Under the pieces are notes generated by a model. That model saw nothing but the letters and a program-made list of their open reading frames with translations, had not been told where the DNA came from and made no database searches. Shown one piece after another: positions 36,449 to 45,100 of a stretch of 64,000 nt of DNA (the first letter of the stretch is position 1; each line of letters begins with the position of its first letter). The position numbers and the translations under genes were made by a program. The DNA is from JBEBVQ01 sp037190845. GTDB taxonomy: Bacteria; Bacteroidota; Bacteroidia; Chitinophagales; Chitinophagaceae. The stretch is taken from contig JBBCJI010000010.1 of NCBI GenBank assembly GCA_037190845.1, positions 58,773 to 122,772 on the forward strand, given 5' to 3'.

Positions 36449-37177
36449 CTATACTACCGGTTCTTCATTCCATTCCTGTCCCAGCAATATTCTGCCATTT
36501 GCCTTCTTACTTCTTTTCACGCCGTCTGCCCCCCAAGCGCCCCATTGCTTGAAAAAGAAGGCAATGTCCTGCTCATCACATTGCCGTTGGATGTCTATGG
36601 CCCATTCCGGCTGCATGGGCCGGGCTTTGTGACCACTCTCGCCGCCTACGATTACCCAGTGGATGCCCGACAGATCCAGCTCGCCCATCGGACCGATCAG
36701 CGGTTCTATAGAGAGAAAACGGATCGGCGCCTCAATCTCCCGCAGCACGTCAATCCGGTGTTTTGTTTTAGCAACCTCCACCGTTACCCCAAGCCATACG
36801 TTGCGTGGCACCCGCCTTTGACGGAAATAGTCTTGCAGGATGTCTTCCCGTTTCGTCAGTATCTGATATTGGTGCCAGGGCGTTTCCGTAATGACCTGGA
36901 AGACCCTGTCCAGGTAATCAAAAGGCATTTGTTCATGAAACAGGTCGCTCATCGAATTGACAAAAAACTTGGTCGGCTTGCGGATCCTTTTCGGTATATC
37001 CAGTCTTTCCGGCATCAGCGTAAAGGCAAACCCGTTTTCATAACCTGGTGTGCCCATCGCCTGCAGACGTTTGGCCATCGTTTCGGCATAGCAGTATTTA
37101 CAGCCGGCCGTCACTTTATTGCAGCCTGTAGAGGGATTCCAGGTCGCATCTGTCCATTCTATCTTCGAGTACTTCAT
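36449..37177 (-). CDS. Three-Cys-motif protein, phage Gp37/Gp68-like (DUF5131 family)
   Basis: 242-residue protein of the DUF5131/Gp37-Gp68 family (PF07505), which looks like a compact radical-SAM-type enzyme. It opens KIEWTDATWNPSTGCNKVTA and has the family's three cysteines Cys19, Cys26 and Cys29 (GC...GCKYCYAE). Later motifs are FVNSMSDLFHEQMPF, ILTKR, NVWLGVTVE, RFLSIEPLIGPM and WVIVGGESG. Members occur in phages, integrated elements and next to TcmP genes; the reaction is unknown. It overlaps the upstream tcmP stop by four bases (ATGA at 37174-37177), so the two are translationally coupled and likely act together. Confidence 0.9.
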   Translation of the reverse strand: MKYSKIEWTDATWNPSTGCNKVTAGCKYCYAETMAKRLQAMGTPGYENGFAFTLMPERLDIPKRIRKPTKFFVNSMSDLFHEQMPFDYLDRVFQVITETPWHQYQILTKREDILQDYFRQRRVPRNVWLGVTVEVAKTKHRIDVLREIEAPIRFLSIEPLIGPMGELDLSGIHWVIVGGESGHKARPMQPEWAIDIQRQCDEQDIAFFFKQWGAWGADGVKRSKKANGRILLGQEWNEEPVV

Positions 37178-38283
37178 TTCTTGAGCAGTTTAAAGTCCAG
37201 CATTCGTCTCTTTTTATACACATTATCGTAGTTGATCAATGGCGATGTACCTTCAAAATCAACCAGCTTCTCCTTTTTCATCTTTTTAAGCTCATCAGCA
37301 GCATGATTCCCGATATGACCATTATCGAGAACAAAGTTAAACGCTTCAAGGTTGTTTTTTATATTCCCGCATAGTACCTGTTCGCGAAAAAGCCTTTGAA
37401 AGGATTCTACCTTTGTCAGCCTTTTCCCTTCAAACATATCAAGCTGCGCTTTTTTATGGTCGTCTTCCAGGTCAAAATTAGCTTCGCCGTTCAATTCGTT
37501 CTTCGTCCATGAGAGGGTCAGGAATTTTTCTGCTGCACGGGGATGCGAGCAGCCGAAAATAATACCATGGATGTTCGCTCCCTTTTTAATGGAAAAAGGG
37601 TAAAGTCTGAGTTGGGTATTGGCCGGTAATTTATTTCTGAGCTGTTGTAGCAGATGCCTGTGGATCAGCGGATAGGGCTGTTTCCGGGCTTCTTCAATAT
37701 CTATGCTGAGGTGGGTTTTAAACTCCGGGAGATTTCCAAACCTTATAAAGTAGGATGAAGATACAAAGTATAGAAAATCCGTTTGGGCCATACGCTCAAA
37801 CGCCAGTAGATATTCATCTGCCAGAAATTTGATCCCATTCTGATCCAGGTACACCAGGCTGGGATATTGCCGTATCTGTGATTCGAGCAGTGGAAAGCAA
37901 TCTTTGAAATCCTGATTGTATAATGACAGCTCGGTTATTCGTCTTGTATCTTCGTGCGCAACGAGAAACTGTCTGCAGCTTTCCTCCAGGGTTTTGAATT
38001 TATCCGTTTCTTTCTCGTTGAAGAATACCTTGACTTTACAACCCTTCTGCAGCATGGTTATTGCCTGTTCCTGTATTTTTTGCAAGATGCGTATAGGGCT
38101 TCCGGCAACGCCGTTTTTATCATACCCGGTGCCGGCGAAGAAATCAAAAATGCAGATCACCCGATGGCCGGACATAACAAAGGTGGGTATCCATGCCTGG
38201 GCATAGTCCTCAAACAATTCCAGCTTGGCAATTGTTGCATCTTTAAACGGCTTTTCATGCAAGTCTATGTATGCCATGTTCAT
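37174..38283 (-). CDS. tcmP: Three-Cys-motif partner protein
   Basis: 369-residue member of the TcmP family (TIGR04474), found as the partner of three-Cys-motif proteins. The N-terminal half has a methyltransferase-like glycine loop DFFAGTG (residues 47-53), the acidic strand VFFNEKE (about 86-92) and YLDQNG (Asp147), reminiscent of SAM- or nucleotide-binding Rossmann folds. The C-terminal half (about 260-369) is a helical, charged region with a winged-helix look. It is the first gene of the pair; a 546-bp AT-rich, gene-poor region lies upstream. Activity has not been established for the family to my knowledge. Confidence 0.88.
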   Translation of the reverse strand: MNMAYIDLHEKPFKDATIAKLELFEDYAQAWIPTFVMSGHRVICIFDFFAGTGYDKNGVAGSPIRILQKIQEQAITMLQKGCKVKVFFNEKETDKFKTLEESCRQFLVAHEDTRRITELSLYNQDFKDCFPLLESQIRQYPSLVYLDQNGIKFLADEYLLAFERMAQTDFLYFVSSSYFIRFGNLPEFKTHLSIDIEEARKQPYPLIHRHLLQQLRNKLPANTQLRLYPFSIKKGANIHGIIFGCSHPRAAEKFLTLSWTKNELNGEANFDLEDDHKKAQLDMFEGKRLTKVESFQRLFREQVLCGNIKNNLEAFNFVLDNGHIGNHAADELKKMKKEKLVDFEGTSPLINYDNVYKKRRMLDFKLLKK

Positions 38284-38829
38284 TCAGTTTTGGGCAACTA
38301 TATAGTTCAGTACAAGGTTGCATAAACACTAAGATAATCATTTTGATACAAAACTCATTTTTTCTATTTAATAATGTGTTGATTTTTTTTTATCGTAATT
38401 AGGACATAGAATAAAAAGACTCATTTGGAAGTAATGTTTATTTCATAATGAGTTCTTATTCTGATTTAAGAAATGACTGTCCTGATTAAAGAGTTGTTTA
38501 TAAGCTTTAATGTGTCAAAGAATATTCCACCACATCAAAACTCACCAGCACTAATAATGCTACATCTGCAGTAGTCTTAAACATCACTCTGCTGTCTAAT
38601 AATTGAGAAAAACATTCGCATCCAGAAATTCCCTCTGAAATATCAAAAACTTATCTGCACACCATTGTACTTTATCCGCAACGACCAGTGAGATCGAAAT
38701 GATATCATTCAGCGATGCATGCCGTTTTACCGCCAATTGACTATTTGAAATTCATTCAGTCACCTATTGGTGATTATGATTTAGATGGGAATGCCGTATT
38801 AAGCAACTCCATAAGTGGCTCCTCTAATC
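38284..38829. other. AT-rich gene-free stretch in the accessory islet
   Basis: No open frame of convincing length. The part nearest tcmP (38330-38470) is very AT-rich with three ACTCAT/ATGAGT repeats (around 38352, 38420 and 38447). Between about 38610 and 38750 a minus-strand frame of about 50 codons without start reads somewhat like protein (SLNDIISISLVVADKVQWCA) and may be a relic. Both features suit recently acquired, partly decayed DNA. Confidence 0.4.
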
Positions 38830-39069
38830 CTACTCTCCCAGATCGAACTCGAAATCAAACAATACTTTAGGCGCTACGCCAAGACCTTTTGCAATCGAAA
38901 TGATAGTCCCTAACGAAGCGGCATGTTCGGCATTAAGGACTCTGTAGACCTGTTTGGGCTCAATTTTACCTAATGCAGCAACCGTTGGTGCATCTGTATC
39001 ATGCAGCTTCATCAGCTCCTCCAGATGCTTGCCAAAAGCGATGTAATATGCCTTTTTTGTCTCCTTCAC
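38830..39069 (-). CDS. Small Xre/Cro-type helix-turn-helix regulator
   Basis: 79-residue single-domain DNA-binding protein. Helix-turn-helix segments are TVAALGKIEPKQVYRVLNAE and SLGTIISIAKGLGVAPKVLF, as in Xre/Cro-like domains, after an N-terminal helix FGKHLEELMKLH. The only possible start in frame upstream of the domain is a GTG at 39069, as a stop codon closes the frame 33 bases further on. A perfect 16-bp palindrome lies 34 bp upstream, the expected place for its own operator. Confidence 0.8.
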   Translation of the reverse strand: MKETKKAYYIAFGKHLEELMKLHDTDAPTVAALGKIEPKQVYRVLNAEHAASLGTIISIAKGLGVAPKVLFDFEFDLGE

Positions 39070-39102
39070 CTCATGAAGGTGCGATGAAGAAAAAAATATT
39101 CA

Positions 39103-39118
39103 TTGTCAAATTTGACAA
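39103..39118. promoter_or_regulatory. Perfect 16-bp palindromic operator TTGTCAAATTTGACAA
   Basis: Self-complementary over all 16 bases. It sits upstream of the Xre gene on one side and covers the -33 TTTG element (39111-39114) of a rightward promoter on the other. Binding of the Xre-type protein here would control both directions. A further half site TTTGACAC is at 39227-39234, inside the RNA candidate. Confidence 0.7.
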
Positions 39119-39142
39119 AACAAAAAAGAGGAGCTATATTTG
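39111..39142 (+). promoter_or_regulatory. Rightward Bacteroidota promoter in front of the structured RNA
   Basis: TTTG (39111-39114) and TATATTTG (39135-39142) match the -33 TTTG and -7 TAnnTTTG consensus with a 20-bp spacer. Transcription would start near 39149. There is no gene start for 370 bp, only the structured region. Confidence 0.65.
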
Positions 39143-39147
39143 TGCTT

Positions 39148-39352
39148 GTTAAAGAGTTTTATACTTCTTTAACTTTGCGATACTTCATAAGATATTGAAG
39201 CATTCGCTTTGAGTCTCGCCTTGAAATTTGACACATTTTGATTGCGTATGAGACGAGAAGCCGGATAGCTCACGACCCGGGCGTGGGCTTGCTTACTCGT
39301 GCGCAGGGCGTGTCAACCCTTCAAGGCGATAGGTGAGTTCCACGCTCTTTTT
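39148..39352 (+). ncRNA. Candidate structured RNA: two hairpins and a 114-nt nested rod
   Basis: Hairpin 1 pairs GTTAAAGA (39148-39155) with TCTTTAAC (39166-39173). Hairpin 2 pairs GCGA (39177-39180) and CTTCA (39183-39187) with TGAAG (39196-39200) and TCGC (39204-39207). The rod is six nested helices: TCGCCTTGAA/TTCAAGGCGA (39216-39225 with 39320-39329), TTGACAC/GTGTCAA (39228-39234 with 39310-39316), TGCG/CGCA (39243-39246 with 39302-39305), ACGAG/CTCGT (39253-39257 with 39296-39300), AAGCC/GGCTT (39258-39262 with 39286-39290) and CACG/CGTG (39271-39274 with 39282-39285). A T-run at 39348-39352 may end it. I do not recognise it as SRP, 6S, RNase P or tmRNA. It could instead be the leader of the gene at 39521. 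Confidence 0.5.
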
Positions 39353-39520
39353 ATATCTATAATCAGGCGCCCCTCCCTTATTTGCCCGCCTTTCCAGACC
39401 GGTCAAAGATTCATTTCCTGAGAACCTATACTGCTTGGCATGGCATAAGCCATAAACCTGCTGCATCTGTGGCCTTGGCGAAGCTATGCCCTCAATTTTC
39501 TGATTTCAAACCAAACGGAG

Positions 39521-41986
39521 ATGAACACACATGTACGCTATATACTTCTCATAAACCTGTTTTCCCCTTTGTTGCTCTGCGCCCAGGGGGAGCAAAACAT
39601 CTGGATGGTCAACAACGTCCCGTTAGGCGGCACCCGCAACGGGATAGACTTTACAGGCGGCAGTCCCCAGCTCTTCCATTTCAGTAATCCACCCTACAAT
39701 TTTACCGGTAGCGTATCTGCCAGCAATGCCGTTTGTAATGCCGCCGGTCAACCGCTTTTCTATACCAACGGCAAAACCGTTTATGATCGGACCGGGCAGG
39801 TGATGCCCGACGGCGCTGACCTTATCTACCCCGGTGGGGGCACGGGTTACAGCATGCCGCCGGTCATTATGCCTGTACCCGGTCAGGGCAGCCGCTATGC
39901 CATTTTTACCCACCGCAACGGCGGACTTTACTATACGCTCGTGGATATGGATGCCAACAACGGACAGGGTGCCGTCATGCCGCAGTATAAAAATGTATCG
40001 CTCAACAGCTTTGCCGGAAGAGACGGTATTACCATGAACGCGAAAACCGTTTCTGTACAAGGATGTGTCGGCAACTGGCTGGTATACCGCTCCCGGTACG
40101 CGAAGGAGTTCCGCGCTTTTGCAGTAACGTCTGCTGGCGTACAGCCCGGTCCGGTGATCTCGGAAGCGGGGCTGCTGCCGGTAAGCGATTATGAAGGCAA
40201 CGTATATCAGGGTGTATTGAAAGCTTCCCCGGATGGGCGTAAGCTGGCTATCGTAGCCAAAGGCGCCATCGAACTGTTCGATTTTGACCGTTGCAGCGGA
40301 CAGGTTACCAACCCCGCATTGCTTACTGCCGATGGAGATTATTACTACGGCTTGTGCTTCTCACCGGACAACAGCAAGCTCTACGCTACTACCATCGAAT
40401 GGCCGTATGCAGGCAGGTTGTACCAGTTCGATCTGTCGCTGCCTACGGCTGCCGCTGTCGCAGCGTCCAAAACGCTGGTCTTTACCAGCCCCACGTATTG
40501 GCGATGGACGGATATAGCCTGGGTGGCGCAGGCAGATCCGCTGGGCGACCTGAAGATCGCCCCGGACGGAAAGATATATATCAGCAACTGTTACAACCAG
40601 AGTGTACCGTGTTATGTAGGACAATCTGTCCAGACCCCACGCTACACCGGCGGCTATCATGTGATCAATCACCCCAACCTGCCGGGTGTGGCGTGTAACC
40701 CGGTGGAGAATGCTATTTGGGTAAACACCTGGATGGGTATAGACCTGCCGCCGGATATTGTACTCCCACCTGAGCAGGATACTGTGTATGGCGGGCTGCG
40801 GCCGGTCACCGCCTGCTTCTGCGATAGCGTCCTGCTGCAGGCGAATACCCCTGGTAGTTGCTACCGCTGGGACGACGGCAGCGGTCAGACTACCAGAATG
40901 GTCAGGGAGCCCGGCATTTATTGGGTGCAATACACCAATGCTCATTGCAGTCTTCACATCGACAGCTTTGAAGTGCAATTTGTGCAGTTGCCGGACATTG
41001 GGCCCGCAGCATATAGCTGCCCGAATGAACAGAAAGGTAACGTTACCATCATCCCTGCCGATAACACCCGGTTTAATTATACCTGGAGGAATAGTGAAGG
41101 CCATCCAATCCGGGAGCGGGAAACGGATAATGGGGATACACTAATTAGTGTAACTGCCGGTCGCTATTCGGTACAGCTTACAACCACGTCCGGTTGCGAT
41201 ACTACACTGTATGCTGAAGTGCTCCCCCTTCCCTTGCCGCCTGTATCGTATGAAGCGGATACGATCATTTGCAAGGGAGTGCCATTATCGTTTACCAACA
41301 CTTCAGACACACCTGTGTGGACATGGCATTTTGGTGATAGCAACACTGCTAAAGAACAGGATCCACAGCATATATATGGGGAATCGGGCAGATACAAAAC
41401 TATGCTGATAGCAGAGAATGTAGAAGGCTGCCGGGATACCGCTGTAAAGACGATCGAAGTGAAAGAACTCCTGTTATCATTATCCGCAAGTCCATCTGTA
41501 CTTAATGTGGAGGAATCTGTTACCCTGCATACCTCAGCTCCGGAGGCATATCGGGTCACTGCCTGGCTGCCGGAATCATTTTTCACGGACCAGTCGGCAT
41601 TTGATCAGTATGTCAGGATAGACACCACACGCACCTTCACCGTGACAGCTATATCGGATTACGGATGTACCGATACGGCTTCTGTCCTCGTGACGACACA
41701 TCCATTGCTGTATCTACCCACGGCTTTTACTCCGAACGGTGATGGGCGTAATGACTACTTCCGCCCGGCAATCAGCGGTGGGCCTGTCACCGTGCGCACC
41801 TTCCGCATCTTCGACCGCTGGGGACGTGATGTCTGGAGCGGGCAGGGGAGTAGTGACGCGGTAGGATGGGACGGCAGTTGTAATGGCGTTCCCGCGCAGG
41901 TAGGTACTTACTACTACACGATAGAAGCGGAGACCCATACCGGGCAGATGATCCGGCAAAAGGGGGATGTAATGCTGGTGAGATAG
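39521..41986 (+). CDS. Beta-propeller/PKD surface protein with T9SS type B sorting domain
   Basis: The product is 821 residues with a signal ending at LLLCAQ. The propeller-like head (about 22-420) is homologous to those at 17645 and 20276 (NGIDFTGGSPQLFHF, FSPDNSKLYATT, IAPDGKIYISNCY). An Ig-like segment follows (YRWDDGSGQTTRMVREPGIY), then a domain with TTSGCDTTLYAEV, as in the 17645 protein. A PKD domain (WTWHFGDSNTAKEQDPQHIY) and a further Ig-like repeat come next. The tail begins YLPTAFTPNGDGRNDYFRP (about 729), with FDRWGRDVWS and WDGSCNGV. The order of modules is the same as in 17645, so the two are full-length paralogues 20 kb apart. Its start is 380 bp from the nearest clear promoter. 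Confidence 0.88.
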   Translation: MNTHVRYILLINLFSPLLLCAQGEQNIWMVNNVPLGGTRNGIDFTGGSPQLFHFSNPPYNFTGSVSASNAVCNAAGQPLFYTNGKTVYDRTGQVMPDGADLIYPGGGTGYSMPPVIMPVPGQGSRYAIFTHRNGGLYYTLVDMDANNGQGAVMPQYKNVSLNSFAGRDGITMNAKTVSVQGCVGNWLVYRSRYAKEFRAFAVTSAGVQPGPVISEAGLLPVSDYEGNVYQGVLKASPDGRKLAIVAKGAIELFDFDRCSGQVTNPALLTADGDYYYGLCFSPDNSKLYATTIEWPYAGRLYQFDLSLPTAAAVAASKTLVFTSPTYWRWTDIAWVAQADPLGDLKIAPDGKIYISNCYNQSVPCYVGQSVQTPRYTGGYHVINHPNLPGVACNPVENAIWVNTWMGIDLPPDIVLPPEQDTVYGGLRPVTACFCDSVLLQANTPGSCYRWDDGSGQTTRMVREPGIYWVQYTNAHCSLHIDSFEVQFVQLPDIGPAAYSCPNEQKGNVTIIPADNTRFNYTWRNSEGHPIRERETDNGDTLISVTAGRYSVQLTTTSGCDTTLYAEVLPLPLPPVSYEADTIICKGVPLSFTNTSDTPVWTWHFGDSNTAKEQDPQHIYGESGRYKTMLIAENVEGCRDTAVKTIEVKELLLSLSASPSVLNVEESVTLHTSAPEAYRVTAWLPESFFTDQSAFDQYVRIDTTRTFTVTAISDYGCTDTASVLVTTHPLLYLPTAFTPNGDGRNDYFRPAISGGPVTVRTFRIFDRWGRDVWSGQGSSDAVGWDGSCNGVPAQVGTYYYTIEAETHTGQMIRQKGDVMLVR

Positions 41987-41990
41987 CCGA

Positions 41991-42090
41991 TGTCATCCCG
42001 GGCTTGACCCGGGATCGCCTGATGAAACCACAACCTTTATCAAGCGTCATGTCCCTTCAGACGATTGCGGCTCGGGGGCCGCAATGACAG
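41991..42090. repeat. Composite palindromic repeat downstream of the propeller gene
   Basis: ATCCCGGG (41995-42002) pairs with CCCGGGAT (42008-42015), preceded by TGTC, as at 34531. It is followed by a second hairpin, ATTGCGGC (42064-42071) with GCCGCAAT (42078-42085). Such GTCATCCCGGGCTTGACCCG-type and ATTGCGG-type units are dispersed repeats. They lie in the gap 41987-42183 before the SBBP gene. Confidence 0.7.
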
Positions 42091-42183
42091 CCCTGACGAT
42101 GGCGGATCAAGCCCACCATTACAACCCCCATCCACCATGGAAGCAACCAAACCATTTTTTAACCCTTCAAAAAACAAACGACA

Positions 42184-45100
42184 ATGAAACCAGTAAAAAT
42201 GCTGCTTCCCCTCCTGTTGGGAAACCTGCTTATCCATGATGCCACGGCTGTGCCGAATACCGGCAATGCTGTTGATTTCACTAAATCGAAATCACTCCAT
42301 TTTATAGAAAACAAAGGCCAGGTCGTGGATCAATACCACAATCCGCGTCATGACATAGACTTCAAAATACCCACTGGCAATGGCCTGAACATTTTCATAG
42401 GCACCGGCAAGATCCATTACCAGTGGACGAAGCACAAAACAACAACGCCGTCATCCCGACCGCAGTGGAGGGATCTCACAATAACAGAAGGAGGATCTTC
42501 GGCTCCACTTCGTTCCGCTCAGGGTGACGAGCGTGTGGAAATGTATCGCATGGATGTAACACTATTGAACGCGAATCCAAATGCGGAGATCATCGCTGAA
42601 GCAAGGCAATCCTACTACGAGCAGTATTATGTTACTCACACCGGCCCGGACGGCGCTACGGCACACGCCTACCGTAAGATCACCTATAAGGAGGTTTACC
42701 CCCATATAGACTGGGTCTTCTACATTAATGATAAAGGCAAGCTGGAGCACGACTTTATTGTGCGTCCCGGTGGGAAGGTCTCCGACATCCGGCTGCAATA
42801 TGACGGCGCAGACAACCTGCGATGTAGCAGCGACGGCAGTGTAACGGCCGTCACCCATTTCGGCTCCGTAACGGAAGGTACACCCTACTGTTTTCAGCAG
42901 GATGGCAAACAAATTATGGGTAAGTTTATGCTTGAGAACCATACGCTCAGCTTTGCCACCGCAGCCCATCAGGGCACACTGACCATAGACCCGGTACTGG
43001 AATGGGGCACCTATTTTGGGGGGAGCGGAGCATATGACATGGCAGATGCGGTAACGGGCGACTATATGGGAAATGTTTATCTGACAGGTTTTACTTTAAG
43101 CGCAGATAATATTGCAACAACAGGAGCTTTCCAGTTTACTTATGCCGGCAGCAACCAGGGTGCAAATTTGGGAGATGCATTCCTGGCGAAATTCAATTGC
43201 GATGGTACGCTTTCATGGAGCACATATTACGGTGGCGCGGGTGGCGAACGTGGCCGGGCTGTCAGTTGTGATCCTTATGGCAATATCTACCTGGCAGGAT
43301 ATGCCAACAATAACAGCGGCAATCCGACTTTAAACCTGGCTACAACAGGCAGTCATCAGGATACGTCCGGGGGCGGTAGTGGCGATCTGTTTCTTGTAAA
43401 ATTCAATACTGGCGGACAACGGGTATGGAGCACCTACTATGGAGGAAGTGCAGCAGAAGGGACTAATACCACTGGAGGGACCTATTACGGATTTGCTGTT
43501 GTCTGTGACGACAGCGGACATGTTTATCTTGCCGGCAATACAAACAGCACGGCGGGTATAGCCACTGCCGGCAGCTACCAACCGACATTGGCAGGGGAAA
43601 TTGATGCTTTTCTGGTCAAATTTGACAGTTTCGGCAAGCGTTTATGGGGAACATACTATGGTGGTGATAAAAGTGAGAGAGGCCACTCGGTACATGTGGA
43701 TAAGCACGGAAGGGTGTATCTGGCTGGTCTCACTAACAGCACAGGTAATATAGCCTCAGCAGGTACCCATCAGGATACATATGGCGGTGGCGCCAGCGAT
43801 GCATACCTGGCACAGTTCAACAGTGCCGGCCAGTTGCAATGGGCAACTTACTACGGGGGTAGTAATACGGATGAAGGGCATAGCGTTTACTGTGATACTG
43901 CCGGTAATGTTTTCTTTGCCGGCCGCACTAAGAGCAATGATAACATAGCATCACCGGCCAGCTTTCAGGAAATAAACAAGGGCGGCCTGTGGGATGCCTT
44001 TCTGGTCAAATTTGATCCCGCGGGTAACCGTCAATGGGGCACTTTCTATGGCGGCATTAACCAGGCTTCGGTATTTGGTTTCTCTGCCATAAAAACTGAT
44101 CTGGCTGGGAACGTATATCTGGCAGGTATTGCCAACCCCACAGACAGCATAGCTACACCAGGCAGTTACCAGGAAGAAGGAGCAGGCGGTTCGGACGGCT
44201 TTCTCGCTAAATTTTCCGGTAATGGAGACCGGCTGTGGTGTACCTATTATGGCGGAGCCGCTGCCGATGCACTAAATAGCGTATATGCCGATCCTTTCGG
44301 GAATGTCTATACCGCCGGGTATACGCAAAGTACAACCGGCATCGCCACCGCCAACGGATACCAGGGGACGCATGGTGGTGGCACCAATAGTGGATTCCTG
44401 GTAAAGTTCCGGGAAGATATGTCTGCCATTCCCCGTCCGGATACTATCCTGGGCCATACGATTGTATGTGCAGGCAGTACGCATACTTATAGTGTCCCTG
44501 TTATGGCCGGCGCACTTTCCTATACATGGACACTACCGGCAGGGTGGACAGGTAGTAGTACTGCAGACAGTATTCATATTACAGTGGGGAGCGGTACTGA
44601 TACGCTTCGCGTATCGGCCGACTTTTCCTGTGGCAGCAGTACAGACCGCCTGTTGGTCATTACAGTAATCCCTGAAGCTGCGGTCACAACCAATGCGGCA
44701 ACATTATGTGAAGGTGACAGTGTGCTGCTCCAATCATCCGTTTCGCCGGGCATATCCTGGCAATGGCTGCGAAATGATGCGGCAATTACCGGAGAAACGG
44801 ATTCGGTACTGTTTGCATTGCAGAGCGGTGATTACCGTGTTATCACCAAAGCCGGACAGTGCACTGATACTTCGGATGTAATCACAGTGCATACTATACC
44901 CACGCCAGTCATTACACAAAACGGGAATGTGCTGAGTACTGATCCATATTATGTGTCCTATCAGTGGTATTATGGTACACAACTTATTACAGGAGCTACT
45001 CAATCCGGTTATACTTATGCTGCTGAGGGGGCATATAGTGTGACGGTAACGGACAGTAACGGTTGTGTAGGCACGTCAGCAGCATTTACGCCGGTACATA

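Noticed and set aside
36449..39069. Complete prophage or integrative element
   Set aside because: DUF5131 and Xre genes occur in phages, but no integrase, structural gene, tRNA target or flanking direct repeat is visible.
39216..39329. SRP (4.5S) RNA, which is also a rod of about 114 nt
   Set aside because: The apical GGAA loop and the conserved symmetric internal loop of SRP RNA are absent.
39148..39352. Retron non-coding RNA
   Set aside because: Long complementary ends would fit, but there is no reverse transcriptase gene within the window.
43000..44400. Tandem DNA repeat or CRISPR-like array in the SBBP gene
   Set aside because: The periodicity is that of SBBP protein repeats; the nucleotide sequence between units is diverged and coding.
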